DNA of 36,187 bases. Origin: Streptomyces sp. 8K308. GTDB taxonomy: Bacteria; Actinomycetota; Actinomycetes; Streptomycetales; Streptomycetaceae. The translations under genes and the position numbers were made by a program. The notes under the pieces were generated by a model. The model saw nothing but the letters and a program-made list of their open reading frames with translations, ran no database searches and had not been told where the DNA came from. Below, piece after piece: positions 8,064-16,378 of this stretch (positions within the stretch are counted from its first letter, which is position 1; the number at the start of each line of letters is the position of its first letter). The DNA lies in contig NZ_SMKC01000036.1 of NCBI RefSeq assembly GCF_004348315.1, positions 1-36,187 of the forward strand, given 5' to 3'.

Positions 8064-8546
8064 ATGAGCAAGAAGATGGAGGGCAACGAGGTCCAGCGCC
8101 GGCGGGCGGCGCGCGACGCCCAGTTGGCCGGCGACCTGCCCAGTGCCCGCAAGTCGACGACCGGAGCCTCCAAGCAGCGCGGCAGCCCGCGCGTGGGCAA
8201 GGAGGCCCAGCTGCCCCACCGGGGCAAGCAACGCGAGCTGGCCGAGGAGCGCGCCGAGCAGCGCCGCGCCTCCCAGCCGCCGCTGCCGCCGCCGGGCCGC
8301 ACCTACGGCGGCCGCGGTCGCCCCGGCTACGGCCCCGACCACGCCAGGGTCTTCGAGGCCCTGACGGAGGCCGAGCGCCGGCACGGCGGCGAGGGCGTCC
8401 ACGCCCCGGAGATCGCCCGCACGGCCAACCTCCCGGTCGACCGCACCCGCGGCCTCCTGCACGACCTGGCGGTCACCCACCACCTGGTCACCGAGCTCAA
8501 GGGCGCCGACCGCCCCGACCTCGGTACCCGCTACGAGTCGACGTAG
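8064..8546 (+). CDS. Basic, partly disordered protein with C-terminal winged-helix-like segment
   Basis: 160 residues from ATG 8064. A GTG at 8049, directly abutting the stop of the preceding gene, would add five residues. Residues 1-90 are rich in K, R, Q, A and P and look disordered (KKMEGNEVQRRRAARDAQL..., then PPLPPPGRTYGGRGRPGYG). Residues 95-155 look like a compact helix-turn-helix (ARVFEALTEAERRHGGEGVHAPEIARTANLP...TRGLLHDLAVTHHLVTEL). It may bind nucleic acid. I do not recognise a named family. It is likely co-transcribed with the YbhB-like gene and ends at a shared terminator with the convergent MFS gene. Confidence 0.7.
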   Translation: MSKKMEGNEVQRRRAARDAQLAGDLPSARKSTTGASKQRGSPRVGKEAQLPHRGKQRELAEERAEQRRASQPPLPPPGRTYGGRGRPGYGPDHARVFEALTEAERRHGGEGVHAPEIARTANLPVDRTRGLLHDLAVTHHLVTELKGADRPDLGTRYEST

Positions 8547-8578
8547 CGGACGGATGGGGGTCGGCCCCCTCAGTCCGC
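8546..8578. terminator. Bidirectional terminator between convergent genes
   Basis: Outer arms GCGGAC (8546-8551) and GTCCGC (8573-8578) enclose GGGGG-TCGG-CCCCC (8556-8569). The structure overlaps the last base of the plus-strand stop codon and the whole minus-strand stop codon, so both genes end inside it. Confidence 0.55.
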
Positions 8579-9811
8579 GTAGCGGTACGGCAGCCGCTCG
8601 GGGCGGGGGTTCCTGACCGGGGTGCAGAGCGCCAGCGCGGCGATCCCCACGAAGCCGATGCCCGCGGCCAGCGCCACGGGCGTGGTGCCGCGGTGCTGCG
8701 CGGCCCAGGTGAGCACGGCGGCGCCGAGCGGCGCGGCCGAGTAGTGCAGCGTCCAGAACGCGGAGGTCACGCGCCCCAGCAGGTGCTCGGGGGTCACCTC
8801 CTGCCGCAGGGACATCGAGCAGGTGCCGGCCATGCTGACCGAGCCGAGGAACAGCGCGACGCAGACCGCGACCCCGGCGACCGAGTCGGCCAGCCCCATG
8901 CCGGCCACGGCCACCCCGCCGATCACGACGGTGCTGATCCAGGTGGGGCCGAAGCCGAACCTGCGGCGAACCGCGGCCACCAGCAGCGCGCCGGTGACGG
9001 TGCCGAGGGCGCCGATCCCGAATACCGTGCCGACGGTGCCGTCGCCCTGCCCGAGGTCGTGCTTGAGGTGGTAGATCACCAGGTCGTTGAGGCCGAGTTG
9101 GAGGAAGCTGAAGAGGGTCAGCAGGACGGTCAGCGCGCGCAGCACCGGGTGTCGGCGCAGGAACGCGACCCCGGCGAACAGGTCACGCCACAGCCCGCGC
9201 CGTTCGCCGGCGGTGTCCGGGCCGCCGAACCGCACGAGGCTCAGGCACACCGCCGACACCCCGAAGCTCGCCGCGTCCACGCCGACCGCCGCGGCCGGCC
9301 CGAACCGCGCCGCCACCACGCCCGCGCACAGCGGCCCGATCACCCCGGCCGCGGCGGCCGTCGCGTTGAGCCGGCCGTTGGCCTCCGTCAGCCGCTCGGT
9401 GCCGACCAGGCCGCGGACGACGGTCACATAGGTGACCATGAAGAGCATGCCGACGGCCTCGCCGAGCGGCAGCACCACATAGAGCAGCCAGACCTCGGGG
9501 CCGAACGCCCAAGCCAGCGGGATCAGCGCGTACAGCACCAGGCGCGCGAGGTCGCAGCCGATGAGCAGCTTGCGGCGGTCGAACCGGTCGGCCACCACCC
9601 CCGCGAAGACCCCGGCCACCAGCGAGGCCGCGCCGGCGACGGCCGTCAACAGGCCCATCTGCGCGACGGATCCGGTGGCGTGCAGCACCAGCAGCGGCAG
9701 CGCGATCAGCGCGAACGAGTCCCCGACGACGGAGAGCGTCTGCGCCGCCCAGAAGATGGAGAAGTTCCGGTGACGCCACAACGGGCGCTGCCGCGCGCTG
9801 GCCTCCGACAC
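8570..9811 (-). CDS. MFS transporter (MefA/enterobactin-exporter-like)
   Basis: 413 residues, very hydrophobic, about 12 membrane segments. It begins with a short basic cytoplasmic N-terminus followed by FSIFWAAQTLSVVGDSFALIALPLLV (TM1). The loop 2-3 motif GVVADRFDRRKLL is characteristic of the major facilitator superfamily, and the layout resembles MefA-type macrolide and enterobactin-S exporters. It is probably a proton-driven drug or metabolite exporter; the substrate is unknown. The GTG start at 9811 lacks a recognisable ribosome-binding site. It is divergent from the F420-reductase-like gene across about 120 bp that contains a palindrome, and may share control with it. Confidence 0.85.
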   Translation of the reverse strand: MSEASARQRPLWRHRNFSIFWAAQTLSVVGDSFALIALPLLVLHATGSVAQMGLLTAVAGAASLVAGVFAGVVADRFDRRKLLIGCDLARLVLYALIPLAWAFGPEVWLLYVVLPLGEAVGMLFMVTYVTVVRGLVGTERLTEANGRLNATAAAAGVIGPLCAGVVAARFGPAAAVGVDAASFGVSAVCLSLVRFGGPDTAGERRGLWRDLFAGVAFLRRHPVLRALTVLLTLFSFLQLGLNDLVIYHLKHDLGQGDGTVGTVFGIGALGTVTGALLVAAVRRRFGFGPTWISTVVIGGVAVAGMGLADSVAGVAVCVALFLGSVSMAGTCSMSLRQEVTPEHLLGRVTSAFWTLHYSAAPLGAAVLTWAAQHRGTTPVALAAGIGFVGIAALALCTPVRNPRPERLPYRYAD

Positions 9812-9873
9812 GGCGGGAGTTTATGCCCCGGCCGGCCACGGACGCCCCCCGTTTTCCCGCGGCGGGCCGCTGT

Positions 9874-9887
9874 CCGGCTGAAGCCGG
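9874..9887. promoter_or_regulatory. 14-bp palindrome CCGGCT-GA-AGCCGG in a divergent promoter region
   Basis: Perfect 6-bp arms around a 2-bp centre, located between the divergently transcribed MFS exporter and the F420-reductase-like gene. It is GC-only in its arms, so chance is possible. It could be an operator or an mRNA hairpin. Confidence 0.3.
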
Positions 9888-9931
9888 CCGGTTTCGGGAA
9901 CGCGCGGTGGCCGCTCGGTGTTGTGACCGGC

Positions 9932-10624
9932 ATGACGACACTCGGACTCATCGGTAGTGGGAACATCGGCGGCACCGTGGCGCGGCTCGCGATCGCGGCC
10001 GGCCTCGACGTGGTGGTCAGCAACTCGCGCGGGCCTGAGACGCTGGTCGGGCTCGTCCAGGAGCTCGGCGACCGGGCGCGCGCCGGGACGACGGACGAGG
10101 CGGCGCAGGACGGGGACATCGTGGTGGTGGCCATCCCGCTCAGGGCGTACCCGGACGTGCCGGTGGAGCCGCTGGCCGGGAAGCTGGTGCTTGAGACGCT
10201 GAACTACTACCCGCAGCGCGACGGAGTCTTCCCCGAGCTCGACTCGGGCGCGGCGACCAGCAGCGAGCTGGTGCAGCGGCACCTGGCGGGCGCGCGGCTG
10301 GTCAAGGCGTTCAACAACATCTACTGGGCGCACCTCCTCAACTACGCCCGCCCGTCGGGCGCCTCGGACCGGAGCGCGCTGCCGATCGCCGGCGACGACC
10401 CGGCGGCGAGGGAGGAGGCGACGCGCCTGCTCGACCGGCTCGGCTGGGACGCGGTGGACGCCGGCACGCTGGCCGACAGCTGGCGCTTCGAGCCGGGCAC
10501 GCCCGCGTACGGGGCGCCGTACATGGCCGACCCGAGCGTCGGCATCGCGGGCCTGGCGACGGACCCCGGCACGACGGCGCCGGCCGAGAAGGTACGGGAC
10601 GCCCTGGCGGCGGCCGGGCGGTAG
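9932..10624 (+). CDS. NADPH-dependent F420 reductase-like protein
   Basis: 230 residues starting TTLGLIGSGNIGGTVARLA, the NAD(P)-binding Rossmann motif of the F420_oxidored family, followed by VVVAIPLRAY and LVKAFNNIYWAHL, both typical of FNO/F420:NADP oxidoreductases and related NAD(P)-binding reductases. Such enzymes shuttle hydride between NADPH and the deazaflavin F420, which actinobacteria use. Some homologues have unrelated reductase roles, so F420 use is inferred. ATG 9932 begins directly at the Rossmann strand. No strong ribosome-binding site is seen. It stands alone, divergent from an MFS exporter and convergent to the XRE-cupin regulator about 110 bp downstream. Confidence 0.85.
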   Translation: MTTLGLIGSGNIGGTVARLAIAAGLDVVVSNSRGPETLVGLVQELGDRARAGTTDEAAQDGDIVVVAIPLRAYPDVPVEPLAGKLVLETLNYYPQRDGVFPELDSGAATSSELVQRHLAGARLVKAFNNIYWAHLLNYARPSGASDRSALPIAGDDPAAREEATRLLDRLGWDAVDAGTLADSWRFEPGTPAYGAPYMADPSVGIAGLATDPGTTAPAEKVRDALAAAGR

Positions 10625-10736
10625 GGCGGGCCGCGGCTGGTCGGGCGCAGGCCGGGCCTGCTCCGCGAGTGGGCCGCCGGCGGGCTGCCGGCGGTCCTCG
10701 CCCGCGCCGCTGCTCCACCGACGTATGGATTCCGGA

Positions 10737-11315
10737 TCAGCGTCGCGGGGTGCGGAGGTGGATGCGTTCGCCCTGTTTCCCGAAGAGGCTGAGCACGTCG
10801 ACGCTGCCCCGGCCGGCGGCGCCGAACCAGTGCGGAACATGGCAGTCGAACTCGGCCGCTTCGCCAGCCGTCATGACGAAGTCGCGCTCGCCAAGGCGGA
10901 CGCGGAGTTGTCCACGGAGCACGTAGAGCCATTCGTAGCCCGCGTGGGTCCGCAGATGGGGCTGTTCGTCGTGCGCCGGGATGGTCATCTTGTAGGCGCG
11001 TGGTTCCCCCTGCTGGCGCGACAGCGGGATCAGCACGCGGCCGTCCTTTCTGGTGGGGTGCTGTGGCACCCGGGGGTCGAGTATCCGGGGTGCGGCGACG
11101 ATCTCGTCGAGGGGGATGCCCAGCGCCGCGGTGATCGGCAGGAGGAGTTCGAGGCTCGGCTTGCGCTGGGCGGATTCCAGCCGGGACAGCGTGCTGGTCG
11201 AGATACCGGTGGCTCGTGCGAGGTCAGCCAGGCTGACGCCCTTCTTCTCACGGGCACGCCGCAGCCGAGGGGCGATCTGCTCGATCACGGCTCCGACGCT
11301 CGGTTGCTCGTCCAT
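10737..11315 (-). CDS. XRE-family regulator with C-terminal cupin domain
   Basis: 192 residues. Residues 14-70 are a helix-turn-helix of the XRE class (LRRAREKKGVSLADLARATGISTSTLSRLES), and residues about 115-185 are a small cupin barrel (HLRTHAGYEWLYVLRGQLRVRLG...GEAAEFDCHVPHWF) that in relatives senses a small molecule. It is divergent from the flavoprotein-MFS pair. A perfect 8-bp inverted repeat abuts its ATG at 11315 and would overlap transcription or translation initiation. Autorepression and control of the divergent operon are therefore the simplest reading. No ribosome-binding site fits between the palindrome and the ATG, so the mRNA may be leaderless. Confidence 0.9.
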   Translation of the reverse strand: MDEQPSVGAVIEQIAPRLRRAREKKGVSLADLARATGISTSTLSRLESAQRKPSLELLLPITAALGIPLDEIVAAPRILDPRVPQHPTRKDGRVLIPLSRQQGEPRAYKMTIPAHDEQPHLRTHAGYEWLYVLRGQLRVRLGERDFVMTAGEAAEFDCHVPHWFGAAGRGSVDVLSLFGKQGERIHLRTPRR

Positions 11316-11340
11316 GGGACGCAGTCAACCAATGCGTCCC
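11316..11340. promoter_or_regulatory. Probable operator of the XRE-cupin regulator
   Basis: GGGACGCA (11316-11323) and TGCGTCCC (11333-11340) form a perfect 8-bp dyad with a 9-bp AT-richer centre. It directly touches the start codon of the XRE gene and lies about 65 bp upstream of the divergent flavoprotein start. Position and symmetry suit a dimeric XRE repressor. Binding is inferred. Confidence 0.6.
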
Positions 11341-11406
11341 GGAACCGGCAAGGGTGTTTGTCGATACCGCTCGGGTGTCCCGATCCTCTCGGTGGAGGTG
11401 ATCCAA

Positions 11407-12408
11407 ATGGACACAACAACGCGGTCCACGAGTGGGTCGGTGTCGGAAGTGCTGTGGGACGCCGTCGTCATCGGCGGCGGGGCCGCCGGCCTGTCGGCCG
11501 GGGTCGTGCTGGCGAGGGCGCGGTTCGCGACGCTGGTCGTCGACGGCGGTGCGCCCCGGAACGGGCCCGCCGACCACATGCACGGGTACCTGACCCGGGA
11601 CGGCATGGCCCCGAGGGAGTTCGTGGCGACCGGGCAGGAGGAGTTCACCCGTTACGATGGGACGCTGGTGCGGACGTCGGTGACCGACGCTCGACGCACC
11701 CCGGACGGCAGGTTCGAGCTGCGACTCGACGACGCCCGAACCGTGCGCGCTCGCTCGGTGCTGGTCGCGACCGGGCTGACCGACGAACTACCCGACATTC
11801 CTGGTCTGGCGGAGCGGTGGGCATCCGAGGTGCACCACTGCCCCCACTGCCACGGCTACGAGGTGCGAGGGCACGCCATCGCCGTGATCGGCAGCGCGAT
11901 GGGGGCGGTGTCGACCCATCTGGCCGCGCTGACGCGCCGTTACAGCCCGTCGGTGACGTTCTGCGTCAACGGCGTCGACGTCAGCGCCGCCGAACGACTG
12001 CGTCTCACCGCGTACGGTGTGCGCCTGGTCGACGGGCGCGTCGCACGGGTCACCACGAGTGCCGACACCGCGGGCGGGAACCCGGTCGCGATCGAGCTCG
12101 AAAACGGCGAGACGGTCACGTGTGAGGTCGTCTTCGTGGCCCCTCGCCCAGTACCCCATGACGCGGTGCTGAGCGCGCTCGGCGCGGGCAGGGACCCGGT
12201 GAGTGGACTAGTCGCCGTCGATTTCCAGGGCGCCACGAACGTCCCCGGGCTCTGGGCGGCCGGCAACGTGGTCAATCCGCGCGCCCAGGTCATCGCCGCC
12301 GCGGGCGCGGGCTCGACGGCCGCCCTCAGCATGACCGCCTGGCTGCTCGAACGGGAGCTGACCGCCGCCGTCTCTCGTGAAGGGCTCGACGCCGAGGGTG
12401 GGCTCTGA
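11407..12408 (+). CDS. NAD(P)/FAD-dependent oxidoreductase, thioredoxin-reductase-like with CPHC motif
   Basis: 333 residues. FAD-binding GGGAAGLSAG lies near residue 21, an HGYLTRDG segment near residue 57, a redox-active CPHC (Cys145, Cys148) in CPHCHGYEV, and a second NAD(P)-binding VIGSAMGA near residue 160. GLWAAGNV closes the FAD site near residue 282. The CxxC-HGYE arrangement is that of thioredoxin-reductase-like flavoproteins, including the dithiol oxidases GliT and HlmI that make disulfides in gliotoxin and holomycin. Many actinobacterial relatives are uncharacterised. A near-perfect ribosome-binding site (GGAGGTGATC) precedes ATG 11407. Its stop overlaps the MFS start by one base, so the two are translationally coupled. 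Confidence 0.9.
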   Translation: MDTTTRSTSGSVSEVLWDAVVIGGGAAGLSAGVVLARARFATLVVDGGAPRNGPADHMHGYLTRDGMAPREFVATGQEEFTRYDGTLVRTSVTDARRTPDGRFELRLDDARTVRARSVLVATGLTDELPDIPGLAERWASEVHHCPHCHGYEVRGHAIAVIGSAMGAVSTHLAALTRRYSPSVTFCVNGVDVSAAERLRLTAYGVRLVDGRVARVTTSADTAGGNPVAIELENGETVTCEVVFVAPRPVPHDAVLSALGAGRDPVSGLVAVDFQGATNVPGLWAAGNVVNPRAQVIAAAGAGSTAALSMTAWLLERELTAAVSREGLDAEGGL

Positions 12409-13613
12409 TGGCCGGCGCCACCACGGAAACATCCCGCGCCGGCCGCTTCGACAGGCTGCCTGCTGGCGTGTACCTGTTGAGCTTCAGCCTGTTCGCCATG
12501 GGAAGCGCCGAGTTCCTGATGGCCGGCGTGCTGCCGGCGGCGGCCGACGACCTGGACGTCACCCTCTCCTCTGCCGGGTTCCTGATCACCGCGTTCGCGC
12601 TGGGTGTCGTGATCGGCGGGCCACCGTTCGCGGTGCTCAGTCTCCACTGGCCTCGCCGCACCGCGCTGGTGGCGACCCAGGGCGTCTTCGCCGCCAGCAT
12701 CGTCGTCGGGCTGCTGGGCACCTACCAGGTCCTGCTGGTCACCAGGGTGATCCTGGGCATCGCCTACGCGGGCTTCTTCGCTGTCGCGTCGGTGACCGCG
12801 ATCAGCCTGGTGACGCCGGACCGCAACGCCCGAGCTTCGGGCGTCGTGGTCAGTGGTCTCAGCGTGGCCATGGTCGCGGGCGGCCCGGCGGGCACGCTGC
12901 TCAGCCACTTCACCGACTGGCGCGGCGGCTTCTGGGCCGTCGCGGCGCTGACGGTAGCGGGGATGATCGGTTGCCTCCTCGGGCTCCCCGCCGCCGATCC
13001 GAGCACCACCCCGACGGCCAGGCCGAGCGTGTCGAGGGAGCTCGCCACGATGCGGGAACCGGCGCTGTGGGGCATCTACGCGGTCACGATCCTGACCACC
13101 GCGGCGTACATGATCACCTTCAACTACCTGGCGGCCATGCTCGAAGACATCACCGCCATCCCCGCCGCCTGGATCCCGGCGGTCCTCGCGCTCTTCGGGG
13201 TCGGCGCCTTCGTCGGTCTGTCCGTCGGCGGCCGCGTCTCCGACCAGCGTCCTCATCTCGCGCTTCTCACCGGCGCGTCAGCGACCGTGGTCCTGTCGGT
13301 CGTCCTGGTCGCCGGGATCCACGAGGTGTGGGTGGTGGTGCCCACGGTCTTCCTCTCGGGTATCGCGGCGTTCGTACTGAACCCCGCTCTCTATGGACGC
13401 GTCTTCGCGATCGCGGCCGATGCGCCCGCCCTCGCCGGCGCCACCACCGTGTCGGCGTTCCAACTGGGCATCAGCATCACCCCCGTCCTCGCGGCCGTCT
13501 CCCTCACCCAGGGGGATGCGCTCACCTCGGTCCCCCTGATCGGGGCCGGGCTCGCCGCGGTCGCCGTGCCCCTCGTACTCCTCGACCGGGCACGACACAC
13601 GCCGGCGATTTGA
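12408..13613 (+). CDS. MFS transporter, Cmx/CmrA (AraJ-like) efflux family
   Basis: 401 residues with about 12 membrane segments. TM1 carries the family hallmark FAMGSAEFLMAGVLPAAADDL, followed by a STAGFLITAFALGVVIGGP-like TM2 and a WPRRTALVATQ loop, as in actinobacterial chloramphenicol-type exporters of the DHA1 family. Drug or metabolite efflux driven by protons is expected; chloramphenicol itself is only a family association. The ATG at 12408 overlaps the flavoprotein stop (TGATG), indicating coupled expression under the XRE-cupin regulator. This pairs a possible intracellular redox modification with export. Confidence 0.9.
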   Translation: MAGATTETSRAGRFDRLPAGVYLLSFSLFAMGSAEFLMAGVLPAAADDLDVTLSSAGFLITAFALGVVIGGPPFAVLSLHWPRRTALVATQGVFAASIVVGLLGTYQVLLVTRVILGIAYAGFFAVASVTAISLVTPDRNARASGVVVSGLSVAMVAGGPAGTLLSHFTDWRGGFWAVAALTVAGMIGCLLGLPAADPSTTPTARPSVSRELATMREPALWGIYAVTILTTAAYMITFNYLAAMLEDITAIPAAWIPAVLALFGVGAFVGLSVGGRVSDQRPHLALLTGASATVVLSVVLVAGIHEVWVVVPTVFLSGIAAFVLNPALYGRVFAIAADAPALAGATTVSAFQLGISITPVLAAVSLTQGDALTSVPLIGAGLAAVAVPLVLLDRARHTPAI

Positions 13614-13647
13614 CCTCAAGGCCTGTTGAGTTTCTAGCGTCGGCCGC

Positions 13648-14493
13648 ATGATCCTCGTGACCGGCGCGACCGGCAACATCGGAAGCGCACTCGTGCGCCA
13701 ACTCGCCCCGGCGGGCGTGAGCCCGCTGCGGGCCCTCACCCGGGACCCGGCGCGGGCCGCCCTCCCGGCCGGAGTGGCGGCCGTCGCGGGCGACCTCGCG
13801 GCGGCCGACTCCCTGAAGTACGCGCTGAACGGCGTGCGTTCGCTGTTCCTGCCGTCGGGTCTCGGCGCCGACGCCGAGGTGCTGGCGGCGGCGCGGGAGG
13901 CCGGCGTTGAGCGCGTGGTGCTGGTCTCGTCCATCACCGTGGTGACCCACCCCCACCTGCCGCAGGCCGCCGCCAACGCGGCGGTTGAGCGGGCGTTGCG
14001 GGACAGCGGCATGGCGTGGACGGTGCTGCGGCCGACGCAGTTCGCGTCCAACGCGCTGTGGTGGGCCGACACGATCCGCGCCGGCGGCACGGTCCGCCTG
14101 CCGTACCCGGACGTCGGCCTGCCGACCATCCACCCCGCCGACATCGCCTCCGTGGCCGGCGCGGCCCTGACGGAGCCCGGCCATCTCGGCCGGACCTACG
14201 CCCTGACCGGGCCGGCCCGCGTCACGGCCCGGGAGCAGGTCGAGACGATCGCGGCGGTGACGGGTCGGGACGTCCCCTGGCAGGCGATCGATCGGGAGAC
14301 GGCGCACGCGGAGATGCGCGTGTTCCTCGGCGCGGAGGTCGCCGACGCGGTGCTCGACCTGATGGGCGGCGACGCGAACGAGCAACTGCTGGCCGTCCGC
14401 GACACGGTCCCCGAGATCACCGGGACCCCCGGCCGCACCTTCCGCCAGTGGGCGGAGGAGAACGCGGCGGCGTTCGCCCCCCTGGTGACCTGA
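13648..14493 (+). CDS. NmrA-like atypical SDR, NAD(P)H-binding protein
   Basis: 281 residues, beginning MILVTGATGNIGSALV, the NAD(P)-binding glycine motif GATGNIG at residues 6-12 of NmrA/TMR-type atypical SDRs. It continues with VERVVLVSSITVV and AWTVLRPTQFASN, typical of the ergot alkaloid/triphenylmethane-reductase-like subgroup. Members act as quinone or dye reductases or as redox sensors. The substrate is unknown. It begins 34 bp after the MFS gene and could be read through, but no ribosome-binding site precedes the ATG, so an independent leaderless promoter is possible. Confidence 0.85.
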   Translation: MILVTGATGNIGSALVRQLAPAGVSPLRALTRDPARAALPAGVAAVAGDLAAADSLKYALNGVRSLFLPSGLGADAEVLAAAREAGVERVVLVSSITVVTHPHLPQAAANAAVERALRDSGMAWTVLRPTQFASNALWWADTIRAGGTVRLPYPDVGLPTIHPADIASVAGAALTEPGHLGRTYALTGPARVTAREQVETIAAVTGRDVPWQAIDRETAHAEMRVFLGAEVADAVLDLMGGDANEQLLAVRDTVPEITGTPGRTFRQWAEENAAAFAPLVT

Positions 14494-14539
14494 GTCGTGG
14501 TCAGGACGACCTCCGGCTCGTCATCCTCTCGCGGAGCGC

Positions 14540-14570
14540 TGGACTCTCCCACCGTGGGAGGGTCCACCAT
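14540..14570 (+). promoter_or_regulatory. MerR-type promoter with 25-bp dyad and 19-bp spacer
   Basis: TGGACT (14540-14545) as -35 and CACCAT (14565-14570) as -10 are separated by 19 bp, the over-long spacing typical of MerR-controlled promoters. The spacer is filled by a dyad (14541-14565): GGAC-T-CTCCCA and TGGGAG-G-GTCC around a CCG centre, 10 of 11 positions paired. The predicted start point is the GTG at 14577, so the message is leaderless and the regulator controls its own operon. Confidence 0.7.
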
Positions 14571-14576
14571 GAGGCC

Positions 14577-15383
14577 GTGCACGACGAACTGCTCACCATC
14601 GGGCGCTTCGCCCGCCTGTGCCGGCTCAGCGTCAAGCAGCTGCGGCACTACGACGAGACGGGGCTGCTGGCCCCGGTCCACGTGGACCCCGGCTCCGGCT
14701 ACCGCTACTACGCGCCCGAGCAGGCGCGTGACGCCCTGAGCATCGCGCTGCTCCGCGAGATGGACCTACCTCTGGCCGTCATCGCCGAGGCCCTGGCCGC
14801 CGAGCCCGAGCACAGGGCCCGCGTCCTGCGTGCCGAGCGGGACCGGCTGGCCGAACGGATCAGCAGGGACCGGGCACGGCTCGCGATGCTGGAGCGGCTG
14901 GCGGACGGCGGCCTGCCGGGCTACGAGGTGACGATGGGCAGGGAGCCTGAGCGCCGTCTCGCGGTGGTGCGAGCGGTCTGCTCCCCCGCGGAGATCGGGC
15001 AGCGGTTCGGGGAGTGCGTGGGCCGGCTGCTGCCCGCGCTCGGCGAGGCGAGGATCGCGTGGCGGCCGCCGCTGTGGGCGCTGTACCCGCTGGATCTGGA
15101 GGAGCGGATGGAGATCGCCGTCGGGGCGGAGACACCGCACGGCGGAGCGGCGATCGGCCTGAAGTCCGAGGTGCTGCCCGGCGGACCCGTCGCCGAGACC
15201 GTGCACGTCGGGCCCTACGCCCAGCTTCCCCTGGCCTACAACGCGCTCTTCGCCGCCATCCACGAGCGCGGGCTGCGCCCGCTGGCGCCCGCGCGCGAGG
15301 CCTGTCTCGTCGGCCCCGCGGAGGCGCCGCGGGAGGAGCTCATGACCCGGCTGGTCATCCCGGTCAAGGAGCGTGGCGCGTGA
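14577..15383 (+). CDS. MerR-family regulator with GyrI-like effector domain
   Basis: 268 residues. The N-terminal MerR winged helix-turn-helix (LTIGRFARLCRLSVKQLRHYDE, then GYRYYAPEQ) is followed by a dimerisation coiled coil (about residues 75-110) and a C-terminal GyrI/AraC-effector-like ligand domain (residues 120-268, with VHVGPYAQLPLAYNALF and EELMTRLVIPV). This is the BmrR/multidrug-sensing layout, which binds hydrophobic or cationic small molecules. The GTG at 14577 lies at the predicted transcription start of a MerR-type promoter; ATG 14569 is out of frame. It overlaps the BtrH-like gene by four bases (GTGA), so sensor and enzyme are made together. Confidence 0.9.
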   Translation: MHDELLTIGRFARLCRLSVKQLRHYDETGLLAPVHVDPGSGYRYYAPEQARDALSIALLREMDLPLAVIAEALAAEPEHRARVLRAERDRLAERISRDRARLAMLERLADGGLPGYEVTMGREPERRLAVVRAVCSPAEIGQRFGECVGRLLPALGEARIAWRPPLWALYPLDLEERMEIAVGAETPHGGAAIGLKSEVLPGGPVAETVHVGPYAQLPLAYNALFAAIHERGLRPLAPAREACLVGPAEAPREELMTRLVIPVKERGA

Positions 15384-16369
15384 CCGAGGTGCCTGGCGTC
15401 GACGCCCGCGGCGGGCAGCACTGCGAGACGACGGCCCTGGGGGTGCTGCTGCGGCACCAGGGGCTCGACCTGTCGGAGCCCATGCTCTTCGGCCTCGGCT
15501 CCGGCCTGTCGTTCGTCTACTGGGACGGCAAGAACATGGACTTCCCCTTCCTCGGGGGACGGGTGAGGCCGTTCGAGCTCACCAGGAACCTGGCCGCCAG
15601 GCTCGGTCTCGACCTCCTGGTCAAGGAGACCGCCTCGCCGCGCAGGGCCTGGGAGAACGTGGCGGCCCCGATCGACGCCGGCCGCCCCGTCGGACTCCAG
15701 CTCGACAGCCACTACCTGGACTACTTCACGTCGAAGGCGCACTTCGGCGGTCATGTCGTCGCCATGTACGGCTACGACGAGCGCGACGCCCACCTGGTCG
15801 ACACCGACCAGCAGGGCGGAGCGGTCGCCACCAGCCTGACCAGCCTGGCCCGGGCCAGGGCCGCGCGCGGCCCGATGACCGCCAGGCACCGGTCCTTCAC
15901 GCTCACCGCCCCGCGCGACCTGCCCGCCCCGCGGGACCGGATCGTTCCCGCCATCACCGCCTGCGCCGACGCCTTCCTCAACCCGCCCATCGCCAACCTC
16001 GGCCACCGGGGCGTCGCGAAGGCCGGCCGGCTGGTCCGCACCTGGCTCCAACGCGCGGAGGACCCGGGGCGGGACCTGCCGCAGGCCGCCCGCCTGATGG
16101 AGCGGGCCGGCACCGGCGGCGCCCTGTTCCGCAACCTCTACCGCGACTTCCTCGCCGAGTGCGTCCAACTGCTCGACGACGACCACCTGCGCACCGGCCA
16201 TCGGCTCTACCGCGAGGCCGCCACCCGGTGGACGGAGGTCGCGTCCCTGATCGCCGAGGCCGGCGAGACGGGCGACGCGCGGCGCCTCGAACGGGCAGGC
16301 GACGTCCTCGACGATCTCGCCCGCGTGGAACGCGAGGCCATGCGCGCGCTGAGCACCCTGGCCTGCTAG
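15380..16369 (+). CDS. BtrH-type acyltransferase (BtrH N-terminal domain plus DUF4872-like)
   Basis: 329 residues. The N-terminal half has the BtrH_N signature: GGQHCETTALGVLLRHQG with Cys15, LFGLGSGLSFVYW, then LDSHYLDYF and HFGGHVVAMYGYD with His125 and Asp141/143. These would give a papain-like Cys-His-Asp set. Residues from about 190 on are helical, as in DUF4872. BtrH of butirosin biosynthesis moves a glutamyl-aminohydroxybutyryl group from an acyl carrier protein to an aminoglycoside amine. No carrier protein or antibiotic cluster is seen here, so donor and acceptor are unknown. It overlaps the MerR gene by 4 bp and precedes the SDR by 9 bp. A role in acylating a toxic amine or peptide is inference. 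Confidence 0.85.
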   Translation: MTEVPGVDARGGQHCETTALGVLLRHQGLDLSEPMLFGLGSGLSFVYWDGKNMDFPFLGGRVRPFELTRNLAARLGLDLLVKETASPRRAWENVAAPIDAGRPVGLQLDSHYLDYFTSKAHFGGHVVAMYGYDERDAHLVDTDQQGGAVATSLTSLARARAARGPMTARHRSFTLTAPRDLPAPRDRIVPAITACADAFLNPPIANLGHRGVAKAGRLVRTWLQRAEDPGRDLPQAARLMERAGTGGALFRNLYRDFLAECVQLLDDDHLRTGHRLYREAATRWTEVASLIAEAGETGDARRLERAGDVLDDLARVEREAMRALSTLAC

Positions 16370-16378
16370 GAACTCGGT

